From an uncultured Acidobacteriota bacterium (lineage in GTDB: Bacteria; Acidobacteriota; Terriglobia; Bryobacterales; Bryobacteraceae), in the NCBI GenBank assembly GCA_902826685.1, contig CADEFT010000019.1, positions 62,001-126,000 of the forward strand: DNA of 64,000 bases, given 5' to 3'. The stretch's first letter is position 1; the number at the start of each line of letters is the position of its first letter. A program made the translations under genes and the position numbers. The notes under the pieces were generated by a model. The model searched no databases. It was not told the origin of the DNA and saw nothing but the letters and a program-made list of their open reading frames with translations. Of this stretch, positions 52,881 through 61,363 are shown piece by piece.

Positions 52881-53398
52881 TCGATCTTCCTCAAGATCGC
52901 CGCCACGCCCGCCGCGTCGGGCAGGCCCGTCGTCCGGCCCATCACCTCGCCCCCCGGCTTGACGAAGAAGACCTGCGTCGAGTGGCTGGTGGCGGGTCCG
53001 CTTTGCTGCTGGAAGGCGCCCAGCAGCTTCTTCAGGGCAGGTTCGGAAACATGGACAGCCCGCCATTTGTCCGTCCGGCGGAACTGATCGAGCCACGTCT
53101 TCAGGCGCGGGGCGTCGTCCCGCGCGGGATTGACCGATACGGACAGCAGCAGCGCGCGGCCCGGCTCTTCCAACCGCTTCTCAACCGACCGGAACAGACT
53201 GCCCAACAGCGGACAGGCCGTCGTGCAGTCGGTAAAGATGAACTGGATGGCTGCCGGCCGGTCCTTCAGCAGTTCGCGCAGCGGCATCGTCTGGCCAAGC
53301 TCGGTCGTCACGGAAATATCGGGCAGGGGAGTGGCGGGCAGCGGGCCAAACCCATGATCGACGCCCGCCGCCAGCGTCAGTACGAACCAGGCGATCAC
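52877..53398 (-). CDS. Sco1/SenC/PrrC copper-binding thioredoxin-fold protein
   Basis: 173 residues from the GTG at 53398, overlapping the oxidase stop by 4 bases (GTGA). A hydrophobic start (MIAWFVLTLAAGV) is a signal or anchor. The copper-site motif is C-x-x-x-C-P: FTDCTTACPLLG with Cys58 and Cys62, and the third ligand His139 in SHSTQVFFVKPGG. Sco proteins insert copper into cytochrome oxidase CuA. Here no terminal-oxidase gene is near, and the upstream neighbour is a copper-radical oxidase, so copper delivery to that enzyme is the inferred role. Confidence 0.88.
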   Translation of the reverse strand: MIAWFVLTLAAGVDHGFGPLPATPLPDISVTTELGQTMPLRELLKDRPAAIQFIFTDCTTACPLLGSLFRSVEKRLEEPGRALLLSVSVNPARDDAPRLKTWLDQFRRTDKWRAVHVSEPALKKLLGAFQQQSGPATSHSTQVFFVKPGGEVMGRTTGLPDAAGVAAILRKIE

Positions 53399-54915
53399 GG
53401 CAGAATCCGGATCGTCTGGCCGGTGGAAGGCGTGCCGTTCTGGTTGACGGCGAAGAGCCAGTAATCGCCAGGCACCAGGACATTGCCGTTCGACGGCAGG
53501 CGCAGGTAGTAGTCGATCAGACCCGATCCCACCCAGTTGCCGCCCCAGATGGTTGTGGGAACGAAACGCGTATCGGTCTGCATGCCATGCGTGGTGGCCT
53601 GCAGGCGGATGAGGTTGAAAGAGCTGATGCCCGAGCTCGATCGGGCGACGATGAAGTTTCCCGGCCGCGCCTGTCCGGAGCCATTGATGCTGAGCGCCGG
53701 TCTGGACGCCACCGCGCCGTTGGACGAGAACAGGTACGGGGGAGAGTAGATCTGCCCATCGGGGTGATTGGCGCCGCAGGGCCCGCATACTCCGCCGCCG
53801 ATGATCAGCACCCGGCCGTCCTTGAGCAGCGCCGCCGTCGAATGATAGGGCCTGGGAACGGACATGGGCGCCGCCAGCCGCCAGGAATTCGAGTTCGGGT
53901 TCCAGATCTCGGGGGTGAGAATGGCTCCGTTATCGGTGAACTTCTGGCCGTTGGTGTTGCCTCCCGCCACGAAGATCTCGCCGTTGGGCAGCGTGATGGC
54001 GTGGTGGAAGGCGCGGGCGTAGTTCATGGGCGCGGTGGCCGTCACCACCGGCGAATTGCCGTTGATGTCGATCGACAACGTCTGGCTGGTGGCCGGCGGA
54101 TTCTTGGTCATGTCGCGGCCGCCGGTGATCAACAGCTTTCCCGGCCGGTACATGATGGTGCTGGCCCAGATTCGCATACGGTCGCCGGCGACCCGCGGCC
54201 GGATGTACTGCACGTTGTTGGTGCCGGTGCTGTCCGGGTCGATCCAATACATTCCGGGCGTGGGGCCGGAATAGAAAAGGTTCGAATTCGGAGCCACGTG
54301 AAGCCACGGGTACCACTCGTAGTCGTCGGGTGAGAATGTCAGGTACTCGTTCAGGATCGCCGCGAGATTGATGTTGTATTTGATCGACCAACTGTTGGTG
54401 TTGGGCGTCCAGACCTCGGGCCAGGGATTCTCGGCGGAGCCAAGCACCGTGAAGAGTTGACCGCTTGGAAGCGTGACCGCCGTGGGGTACCAGCGCCGCA
54501 GAGCCGTATCGCCTCCGTTCGTCCAGGAGGAATTCGAGGGATTGAACAGGCTGGTCAAAGTAGTGGCGGCGCCGCCGCCGACCGCCATCACCCGTCCGTC
54601 GATGGTGCGGCACAACCCGGAGCAGAACATGTTCTGACGCGGGTTCGGGCTGTTTTGGAAGCTGTTGAACCGGGGATCGAAAACCGACGCAACCGTATAG
54701 TTTGGGGCGGAAAGATTGAAATCGTCCGGAGTGGCGGCCGCCCAGGTGAGCATGCGGCCGTCGTTCAACTGCGCGATATGGGCGGGAACGTGAGGCCAGG
54801 CGACGACCGATCCCCACTCGCCGCGCTGTGCCCGGCTTTGCGCGGCCAGCGGCAGGCAGACCAGAGACACTACCGCGTAGGCGCGCGCGCCTTTACCCAA
54901 AATTTGTAAGGACAT
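53395..54915 (-). CDS. Copper-radical oxidase, galactose/glyoxal oxidase-like kelch propeller
   Basis: 506 residues with signal peptide (ending near SRAQ). Kelch repeats end in GGG or GG turns (MAVGGGAATT, LLITGGRDM, IFVAGGNTN, LIIGGGVCG). The C-terminal Ig-like DUF1929 domain begins near 405 (SRPALSI). All copper and radical residues are in place: Cys98 (NMFCSG), Tyr143 (RRWYPTAV), Tyr357-His358 (PRPYHSTA) and His443 (ATTHGMQTDTR). Cys98-Tyr143 would form the thioether cofactor. It oxidises a primary alcohol or aldehyde with hydrogen peroxide release. The operon continues with Sco and cytochrome c. Confidence 0.9.
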   Translation of the reverse strand: MSLQILGKGARAYAVVSLVCLPLAAQSRAQRGEWGSVVAWPHVPAHIAQLNDGRMLTWAAATPDDFNLSAPNYTVASVFDPRFNSFQNSPNPRQNMFCSGLCRTIDGRVMAVGGGAATTLTSLFNPSNSSWTNGGDTALRRWYPTAVTLPSGQLFTVLGSAENPWPEVWTPNTNSWSIKYNINLAAILNEYLTFSPDDYEWYPWLHVAPNSNLFYSGPTPGMYWIDPDSTGTNNVQYIRPRVAGDRMRIWASTIMYRPGKLLITGGRDMTKNPPATSQTLSIDINGNSPVVTATAPMNYARAFHHAITLPNGEIFVAGGNTNGQKFTDNGAILTPEIWNPNSNSWRLAAPMSVPRPYHSTAALLKDGRVLIIGGGVCGPCGANHPDGQIYSPPYLFSSNGAVASRPALSINGSGQARPGNFIVARSSSGISSFNLIRLQATTHGMQTDTRFVPTTIWGGNWVGSGLIDYYLRLPSNGNVLVPGDYWLFAVNQNGTPSTGQTIRILP

Positions 54916-54938
54916 TTTTACAGAGTGTAATTATTTCG

Positions 54939-54957
54939 CGTACTTTTAGAAAGTACG
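54939..54957. promoter_or_regulatory. Perfect 8-base inverted repeat upstream of the copper oxidase gene
   Basis: CGTACTTT (54939-54946) and AAAGTACG (54950-54957) flank a 3-base loop, 24 bases upstream of the oxidase ATG and 31 bases after the PAS gene. The spacing suits an operator or an RNA hairpin. No T-run follows on the minus strand, so termination is not favoured. Confidence 0.4.
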
Positions 54958-54987
54958 AAGGCCCAATTTGAGCGCTACAGTACCCTG

Positions 54988-56736
54988 TTAGAAACCTTGT
55001 AACCCGCCCGCGCGAGCGGACCGTGTATTCAACCGCGCCATGGGCAGAAAGACCCTCACCAGAGCCCCGTTGTCCGGCGCCTGCTCGACCAGCAGGTTGG
55101 CGCCATTCGATCGCAGAAGCGCGTGCAACCCAGGCAGAGTGGCTTGCAGCGTGGCGCCCGCCGACGATTCATGGAACGGCGTAAACAACAGCGCGTGCAG
55201 TTCGGAATCGGGAGATGACGGCTGATAGCGCAGCCCGAGCACGGCATAACTACCGCCGCGCAACCCGCCGAGACTCCGCGCCTCTATGCGGTCCAGATTT
55301 ACGGCGCTGGTGGTGAGCGACACTTTGCCGCCGGTTGGCATGCCGTGGCGGCCAATCCAGACCAGCGTGAGACAGACCTCGTCGATCAGCGCCGGGTCGC
55401 CCAGCACGGAGTCGAGTTCGAGATCGAAGGTGCTTGTCAGGCGCGCACGGCCGCCGAGCATCCGCGCCAGTCCCGGCTTGCGCCGCCGTAAATGCTCGTT
55501 GAGATTGATCTCACGGAAAACGGGGGACTGGCGTTCGGGGATGCCGAACTCCTCGGCCAGCGCGTGATAGTCGGCTTCCATTTGCCTCGCTTCCATATGG
55601 CTGATCCGCTTGGGCGGATCGTTCAAGGTGAAGGAGGGGGCGGCGAACAGGGGCGCCGGGCGGTCCATCAGGGGAGTGACGGGCGCAAACGGCTGTATCG
55701 GAATCGGCTCCGGCGTCTTTGGCGCCGATCGGGTGAGCGGGGGCGGATACTCATCGCGCGAGCGGTCAAACGGTGGAATCTCCCGTTTGGGCGGCGCGGG
55801 CGGCGGCGGTGGCTCGGGAGCCTTCGCCAAAAATTCCGGTTCAGGCGGCGACTCCAATTCCGCTATTGACGGCAGCGCCTCCGTCTGGGTTGGCGTTGCA
55901 GTGCGGGCCGGCATCGCCGCGATCACGGCGAATCGCGAGCCACCGTTGACCGCTTCGAGCCGGCGCATCACCAGCACCACTTCGGCGTGGCTGCCGTCCT
56001 TGAGCTTCCAGGACGCCTCCTCGGAATGGGATTCGCCCTGCAGCAGCAGATCCAGAATGCTGGCCGTGGCGCGCTTGCGATCCTCGGGCGCCAAAAGGCG
56101 CTCGGCGTAGGGCGCCTGGCGCAGTTCGTCGGCCGAAAAGCCCGTGTAATCCTCCAAGGCGGTGTTGTGCTTGACGATCTTGCCTTCGCCATCCAGCACG
56201 AAAATCGGGTAGCCGACAAATTGCAGGGTGCCGCTGGCCAGCTCAAGTTCCTGTTCCCACCGTTTGTTGATCTTGGTCTGGGTCAGGTCGCGCGCGGTGA
56301 TGAGAATGAACATGTCTTTGCCGAGCCGTATATCGCTGAAGCGGAGTTCCATCGGGAAAACGGAGCCGTCCTTTCGCTGCCCTTCCATTTCGAGACAGGT
56401 GCGGTAAAGCTCCTGCTGCCGCCGGTATCTCTGCACCAGCGCCGCGAGCGGAACCTCCGGCTGGCCCTGGATGATCAGCTTTTGCACGTTGATGCGGGTA
56501 AGGTCGCTCGCGCGCCAGCGGAACAGGTCGGCTGCCGACTCATTGACGGCGACAATGGTGCCGTCTTCCTCTGTCATCAAACGCGCTTCGAAGGTGCCAT
56601 CCTCGAAAAGGGCATGAGCGGCGACGTAGAAATCGTGCGCCATCTCGTGCCGGACGTGCACCCACTTGCGGCGTACCAGCCACGCCGCAGCACTCGCGCT
56701 GGCGCAAACTGTCAGGACTGCGGGCGTAAACTCCAT
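54988..56736 (-). CDS. Membrane PAS-PAS protein with a degenerate histidine-kinase ATPase domain
   Basis: 582 residues from the ATG at 56736. One N-terminal membrane helix (about 3-21). PAS 1 at about 48-150 (EEDGTIVAVNESAADLFRW), PAS 2 at about 168-272 (LDGEGKIVKHNTALEDYTGFSADEL). A Pro-rich linker (292-370) precedes a C-terminal region like NtrB-type HATPase_c (DPALIDEVCLTLVW, then GMPTGGKVSLTT). The N-box Asn pair, normally in N-A-R-D-A-M-P-x-G-G, is replaced by I-G-R-H-G-M-P, and no HisKA histidine or clear G-boxes are present. A regulatory, catalytically dead sensor is inferred. It starts 127 bases from the divergent Gfo/Idh gene. Confidence 0.8.
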   Translation of the reverse strand: MEFTPAVLTVCASASAAAWLVRRKWVHVRHEMAHDFYVAAHALFEDGTFEARLMTEEDGTIVAVNESAADLFRWRASDLTRINVQKLIIQGQPEVPLAALVQRYRRQQELYRTCLEMEGQRKDGSVFPMELRFSDIRLGKDMFILITARDLTQTKINKRWEQELELASGTLQFVGYPIFVLDGEGKIVKHNTALEDYTGFSADELRQAPYAERLLAPEDRKRATASILDLLLQGESHSEEASWKLKDGSHAEVVLVMRRLEAVNGGSRFAVIAAMPARTATPTQTEALPSIAELESPPEPEFLAKAPEPPPPPAPPKREIPPFDRSRDEYPPPLTRSAPKTPEPIPIQPFAPVTPLMDRPAPLFAAPSFTLNDPPKRISHMEARQMEADYHALAEEFGIPERQSPVFREINLNEHLRRRKPGLARMLGGRARLTSTFDLELDSVLGDPALIDEVCLTLVWIGRHGMPTGGKVSLTTSAVNLDRIEARSLGGLRGGSYAVLGLRYQPSSPDSELHALLFTPFHESSAGATLQATLPGLHALLRSNGANLLVEQAPDNGALVRVFLPMARLNTRSARAGGLQGF

Positions 56737-56863
56737 GCTGTTGCAGGTTACCGCAACGGAACGGACCTGAGTCAGGGATTCTCGGCCTAGACCGTACCAC
56801 TCCTCCAGCCAATCGGTAAGGGTGCGCACTGCTGCGCTCCCGCTCTGCCATAATATACAACCG

Positions 56864-57811
56864 ATGCTCCCTGTGCGTACACTGCCTTTTTTGTTGCTGG
56901 GCGCGGCGGCACTGCCGGCCCAAATCAAGCTTGGGATTGTAGGAACCGATACGTCCCATGTCATCGCGTTCACCAAGGTTTTCAACGATCCCAAAAACCC
57001 CGACAATGTGCCGGGAATCCGCATCGTCGCGGCTTACAAGGGCGGCAGCCCGGACCTCGAGTCGAGCCATACGCGCGTCGAAAAATACGCCGCCGAACTG
57101 GCCCAGAACTGGGGCGTGGAGATCGTTCCCGATATTGCCACGCTGGTGAGCAAGGTGGATGGCATTCTGCTTGAAAGCGTCGATGGTCGCAAGCATCTGC
57201 CGCAGTTCCGCGAAATCGCCAAGGCGGGCAAGCCGGTGTTCATCGACAAGCCGCTCGCCTCGACGCTCGAAGACGCGCGGGAGATCGCCCGCCTGGCCGC
57301 CCAGCACAAGGTGCCGTGGTTCAGCACGTCCAGCCTGCGCTACGCCGATTTCATGATGAACAACCGGTCGGAGCAAAATAACGGCGTCATCACCTGGGGG
57401 CCCGGTCCCACCGACCCCACCCATAAGCTGGAGCTTTCCTGGTATGGCATCCATCCGGTGGAAATGCTGTTCTCGCTGATGGGACGGGGCTGCGAGGAAG
57501 CGAGCATGATCAGCACCAAGGACATGGACGAAGCCACGTGCCGTTGGGCGGGAGGCCGCATCGGCACCGTCCGTACCCTGCGCCCCTATGGCGACTACGG
57601 CGCGGTGGTGTTTCGCAGCGGCGGCAAGGAAGTGATGCAGACCACGCCCAAGTTCCGCGTGAACTACTCGCCGATGCTGAAGCAGCTTGCCGAGTTCATG
57701 AAGACCAGGCAGCCGCCGGTCTCAAATGAGGAAACGATGGAGATTTTCGCCTTCATGGACGCGGCGCAGCGCAGCAAGGCGGCAGGCGGTAAGCCGATGA
57801 AGTTGCGGTGA
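56864..57811 (+). CDS. Exported Gfo/Idh/MocA-family oxidoreductase homologue
   Basis: 315 residues from the ATG at 56864, with signal MLPVRTLPFLLLGAAALPAQ. The Rossmann start is IKLGIVGTDTSHVIAFTKVF, an unusual G-x-x-G-T-D-x-S-H variant. The D-K-P motif (VFIDKPLASTLEDA) replaces E-K-P, and a family His is in ELSWYGIHPVEMLFSLMG. Export of a nicotinamide enzyme without a Tat motif is odd, so cofactor use is uncertain. A binding or structural role is possible. The TPM gene overlaps its stop by 4 bases (GTGA). Confidence 0.8.
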   Translation: MLPVRTLPFLLLGAAALPAQIKLGIVGTDTSHVIAFTKVFNDPKNPDNVPGIRIVAAYKGGSPDLESSHTRVEKYAAELAQNWGVEIVPDIATLVSKVDGILLESVDGRKHLPQFREIAKAGKPVFIDKPLASTLEDAREIARLAAQHKVPWFSTSSLRYADFMMNNRSEQNNGVITWGPGPTDPTHKLELSWYGIHPVEMLFSLMGRGCEEASMISTKDMDEATCRWAGGRIGTVRTLRPYGDYGAVVFRSGGKEVMQTTPKFRVNYSPMLKQLAEFMKTRQPPVSNEETMEIFAFMDAAQRSKAAGGKPMKLR

Positions 57812-58599
57812 CCGGCCGGCTGATTTTCCACGCCGCGCTTGTTTGGTCCGCCCTGGTACTGCCGGCGCGGGCGGCCGATTTCTCCACGCTTCAGCCCGAG
57901 GGCTACGTCAGCGATTTCGCCCGGGTCATCAACGCCGGCCATAAGGCCGAACTCGAACGCTATTGTTCCCGCGTGGAGGCGCAAACCGGCGCGCAGATCG
58001 CGCTGGTGACCATTCCCACCCTGGACGGCGACCCCATCGAAGACGTCGCCAACTCGCTGTTCCGGCGCTGGGGCATCGGTCAGAAAGGCAAGAACGAAGG
58101 CGTTCTGCTGCTGTTTGCCGTGCGCGACCGCAAGATGCGCATGGAGGTGGGCTACGGCCTGGAACCCATCCTGCCCGATGGAGCCTCGGGCGACATTCTG
58201 CGATCGATGCGGCCCGCCCTGCGCGCGGGCGAATACGGACCCGCGATGCTCGAAGCCGGCCATCAACTCGGCGCCCGCATCGCCCAATCGAAGGGGATTC
58301 AGCTCGATACCTCGCTGCCCTCGCGCCGCCAGCCGCAAGGCGAAGACGTGCAATCGATTCTGGGACTGATTTTCCCGTTTCTTCTGATCTTCCTGCTAAT
58401 CTGGATCGTCAACCGGTCCAACCGGCAGCGGCGCTACTATGGCGGCCGCGGCGGCGGAGTCTATCCGATCGGCTTCCCGATGGGCGGCGGCTGGTCCGGC
58501 TCCGGCGGCGGGGGATTCGGCGGCTACGATTCCGGGGACGGCTTCGGCGGTTTCGGCGGCGGGGACTCCGGCGGCGGAGGTGCATCCAGTGACTGGTGA
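57808..58599 (+). CDS. TPM-domain protein (YgcG type)
   Basis: 263 residues from the GTG at 57808. Signal peptide, then a TPM domain (about 30-160: YVSDFARVINAGHKAELERYCSRVE, GQKGKNEGVLLLFAVRDRKMRMEVGYGLE). A membrane helix lies at about 192-208 and a Gly/Ser-rich low-complexity tail ends in GGGASSDW. This architecture matches YgcG-like proteins that usually partner LemA. Function in envelope stress or photosystem repair is family lore, not shown here. A nucleotidyltransferase gene is inserted before lemA. Confidence 0.88.
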   Translation: MTGRLIFHAALVWSALVLPARAADFSTLQPEGYVSDFARVINAGHKAELERYCSRVEAQTGAQIALVTIPTLDGDPIEDVANSLFRRWGIGQKGKNEGVLLLFAVRDRKMRMEVGYGLEPILPDGASGDILRSMRPALRAGEYGPAMLEAGHQLGARIAQSKGIQLDTSLPSRRQPQGEDVQSILGLIFPFLLIFLLIWIVNRSNRQRRYYGGRGGGVYPIGFPMGGGWSGSGGGGFGGYDSGDGFGGFGGGDSGGGGASSDW

Positions 58600-59323
58600 G
58601 CAAAAGCTCGATAAACAGCTCGGCCAGGTGACCGAGCGGCTGACCAAGATTTTCGAGGGGCGTCTGGTTTCGGTGGTCCTATATGGATCGGCCGTCTGGG
58701 GCGAGTACGACGGCGACTATTCCGATCTCAACATTCTGTGCGTGCTGCGCGCCGTTACCCCCAGGGAATTGCGCGACGCCGAACCGGTGTGCCGATGGTG
58801 GCGCGAGCAGGGCAACCCGGCGCCGCTATTGATGAGCGAGGACGAAGTGCGCACCTCCACCGAATGCTTCCCGATCGAGTTTCACGACATGCGGGAGCGG
58901 CGGCGTATTCTGGCGGGCGCCGATGTCATCGCCGGTCTGGCCATCGACGATTCGAGCTACCGCGCCCAGATCGAATATCAATTGCGCTCGAAGCTGATCC
59001 GGCTGCGCCAGAAGGCGGCTGGGCTGCTTTCGGAAAACGACCTGTTGCGGCGCCTCATGGCCGATTCGGTTTCCACGTTTTGCGTCCTGATGCGTCACGC
59101 GCTGCGGCTGTCGGGCAGTGACACACGCTCCAACCGGCGCGAGATCGTCGACGAAGCCGAACGCCGCTTCCACATCGATCCGAAGCCGTTTTTGCAGTTG
59201 ATTTCGCTGCGGGAGGGCAAGATCAAACCCGCGGACATCGATGCGGTTCCGACGCTTGAAACCTATATGGCCCAGATCGGCGCCGTCATCGAAAAAGTGG
59301 ATACGGTCACGACAAGGGGATAA
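58589..59323 (+). CDS. Nucleotidyltransferase-fold protein between TPM and LemA
   Basis: 244 residues from the GTG at 58589, with GGAGG upstream; it overlaps TPM by 11 bases. The pol-beta-like start is VVLYGSAVWGEYDGDYSDLNIL. The G-S pair (33-34) and Asp46 are present, but the second metal Asp is Asn48. The C-terminal half is helical (LRSKLIRLRQKAAGLLSENDLLRRLM, STFCVLMRHALRL), like HEPN-type or four-helix partners in MNT proteins. An inactive or altered enzyme is possible. The insertion within the TPM-LemA pair suggests an envelope function, inferred. Confidence 0.75.
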   Translation: MTGEQKLDKQLGQVTERLTKIFEGRLVSVVLYGSAVWGEYDGDYSDLNILCVLRAVTPRELRDAEPVCRWWREQGNPAPLLMSEDEVRTSTECFPIEFHDMRERRRILAGADVIAGLAIDDSSYRAQIEYQLRSKLIRLRQKAAGLLSENDLLRRLMADSVSTFCVLMRHALRLSGSDTRSNRREIVDEAERRFHIDPKPFLQLISLREGKIKPADIDAVPTLETYMAQIGAVIEKVDTVTTRG

Positions 59324-59328
59324 CGACT

Positions 59329-59895
59329 ATGAAAATGATGGGAATCGTCCTGGTGATCCTGCTGCTGGTAGGTGTTGCATTCGGCGGCAAAATGGTGGGG
59401 GTACGCAACGACCTGGTGACGCAGAGGGAGGCCATCAACGGGGCCTGGTCGCAGGTGGATGTGGTTCTGCAACGGCGTGCCGATCTGATTCCGAACCTGG
59501 TGGAAACGGTCAAAGGATTCGCCAAGCAGGAACAAGGGGTCATCGACTCGGTTACCAGTGCGCGGGCGGCTCTGATGGGCGCCAAATCGCCGCAGGACCG
59601 CATTCAGGCCAACCAGCAGTTGGACGGCGCTCTCAGCCGGCTGCTGGTGGTTGTGGAGAACTATCCGAATCTCAAGTCCGATCAGAACTTCCTCCGCCTG
59701 CAGGACGAGCTTTCGGGTACCGAAAATCGCATTGCCGTCGAGCGCCGCAAATACAACGAAACGGTGCAGAGATACAATACGAGCATCGATCTGTTCCCAA
59801 ACAACATTGCGGCATCATTGTTTGGCTTTGCGCGTAACGACGCTTATTTCAAGACCGAGCCCGGCGCACGCCAGGCTCCCCAGGTGAAGTTTTAA
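59329..59895 (+). CDS. lemA: LemA family protein
   Basis: 188 residues, with one N-terminal helix (MKMMGIVLVILLLVGVAFGG). The LemA core is standard: LVTQREAINGAWSQVDVVLQRRADLIPNLVETVKGFAKQE, then YPNLKSDQNFLRLQDELSGTENRIAVERRKYNETVQRYNTSI and FPNNIAASLFGFARNDAYF. It is a long helical hairpin in the inner membrane facing the periplasm. Physiology is unclear. 5 bases after the nucleotidyltransferase gene. Confidence 0.94.
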   Translation: MKMMGIVLVILLLVGVAFGGKMVGVRNDLVTQREAINGAWSQVDVVLQRRADLIPNLVETVKGFAKQEQGVIDSVTSARAALMGAKSPQDRIQANQQLDGALSRLLVVVENYPNLKSDQNFLRLQDELSGTENRIAVERRKYNETVQRYNTSIDLFPNNIAASLFGFARNDAYFKTEPGARQAPQVKF

Positions 59896-59900
59896 TTTTC

Positions 59901-61346
59901 ATGGCAACCACGTTTCCCAACTACATCAACGGCGAATGGCGTAAAGCCGAGGCCACGTTTGAGAATCGCAACCCCGCCAACACCGATGAACTGGTGGGGC
60001 TGTTCGCCAAAGGCTCCGCGGCCGACGTGAATGAAGCGGCGGCGGCGGCGCAGGCGGCATTCCCCGGCTGGTCGAGCATGCCAGGACCGGCGCGGGGCGC
60101 GCTGTTGTTCAAAGTGGCCGATATTCTCGAAAAGAAGTTCGACCAACTGGGCGAGGAGATGACGCGGGAGGAGGGCAAGACGCTGCCCGAAGCCAAGGGC
60201 GAGGTACGCCGCGCCATTAACATCTTCCGCTACTTCGGCGGAGAAGGCTCGCGCCAGGGCGGCATGCTGGTGCCAAGCGAACGCGACCGCGTCCACATGT
60301 TCGCCATCCGCAAGGCGGTCGGCGTTACGGGCCTGGTCACGCCGTGGAATTTCCCCATCGCCATTCCGGCCTGGAAGATCGCGCCGGCGCTGATCTGCGG
60401 CAACACGATTCTGGTCAAGCCGGCGTCGGCCGCGCCGCTATGCGCCTGGCGCATCGTGGAAGCCTGTCATGAGGCGGGCATCCCCAAGGGCGTGGTCAAC
60501 TTCATCGCCGGTTCGGGCGGCACGCTGGGCGAAGCGCTGGTTCATGCCGCGCCGCTCAAGGCCGTCTCGTTCACCGGTTCCTGCGAAGTGGGCAACTGGC
60601 TGCACGCCGAAGCGTCGAAGCGGCGGCTGCGCATTCAGCTCGAAATGGGCGGCAAGAATCCCACCATCGTGCTGGGCGATTGCGATTTCACCGCGGCGGT
60701 GGAAAACGTAGCCAACGCGGCGTTCTTTTCCACCGGCCAGAAGTGCACCGCCACCAGCCGCGCCATCGTCGAAGAGTCCATCTATGACAAGTTCGTCGAA
60801 GCGCTGGTGGAGCGCACCAAAAAGCTCAAGGTCGGCAACGGCATGGAACCGGGCATCGACATCGGCCCGGCGGTGGACCAGGGGCAACTCGATACCAACC
60901 TGCGCTACATCGAAATCGGCCGCAAAGAGTGTGGAGAACCCGTGGTGGGCGGCAAACGGCTCACCGGCGGGGCCTACGACAAGGGCTTTTTCGTCGAACC
61001 CACCGTCTTTGCCGGCGCCACCGAGAATATGCGCATCGCGCAGGAGGAAATCTTCGGCCCGGTGCTGGCGGTGATGAAGGCGAAAAATTTCGACGATGCC
61101 ATGCGCATCGCCAACAACATCCCGTTCGGCCTTTCCGCCTCCATCCAAACCTCGAACGTCTCGCGCGTGTTCGACTATGTGTATAAGATGGAAGCCGGCC
61201 TTCTGACGGTGAACCTGCCGAGCGCGGGCGTGGAATACCAGTTGCCTTTCGGTGGCACCAAGGATTCCAGCTTCGGGCCGAAGGAGCAGGGACCGGCCGC
61301 GATGGAATTCTATTCCGACTACAAGACCGTTTACTTGAAATACTGA
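59901..61346 (+). CDS. Aldehyde dehydrogenase, likely 2,5-dioxovalerate (alpha-ketoglutarate semialdehyde) dehydrogenase
   Basis: 481 residues, usual ALDH length. VTPWNFPIAIPAWKIAPAL (Asn150), LVKPASAAPL (Lys173), LEMGGKNPTIVLGD (Glu248) and STGQKCTATSRAIVEES (Cys282) give the full catalytic set. Pairing with a 2-keto-3-deoxy-pentonate dehydratase 17 bases later fits the last oxidation to 2-oxoglutarate in non-phosphorylative pentose degradation. The substrate is inferred from context; other semialdehydes are possible. Confidence 0.88.
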   Translation: MATTFPNYINGEWRKAEATFENRNPANTDELVGLFAKGSAADVNEAAAAAQAAFPGWSSMPGPARGALLFKVADILEKKFDQLGEEMTREEGKTLPEAKGEVRRAINIFRYFGGEGSRQGGMLVPSERDRVHMFAIRKAVGVTGLVTPWNFPIAIPAWKIAPALICGNTILVKPASAAPLCAWRIVEACHEAGIPKGVVNFIAGSGGTLGEALVHAAPLKAVSFTGSCEVGNWLHAEASKRRLRIQLEMGGKNPTIVLGDCDFTAAVENVANAAFFSTGQKCTATSRAIVEESIYDKFVEALVERTKKLKVGNGMEPGIDIGPAVDQGQLDTNLRYIEIGRKECGEPVVGGKRLTGGAYDKGFFVEPTVFAGATENMRIAQEEIFGPVLAVMKAKNFDDAMRIANNIPFGLSASIQTSNVSRVFDYVYKMEAGLLTVNLPSAGVEYQLPFGGTKDSSFGPKEQGPAAMEFYSDYKTVYLKY

Positions 61347-61363
61347 GGATTCGCGAAAAGTCA

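Noticed and set aside
54939..54957. Intrinsic terminator for the PAS gene
   Set aside because: The stem is AT-balanced and no T-run follows in the direction of transcription; kept only as a possible operator or RNA hairpin.
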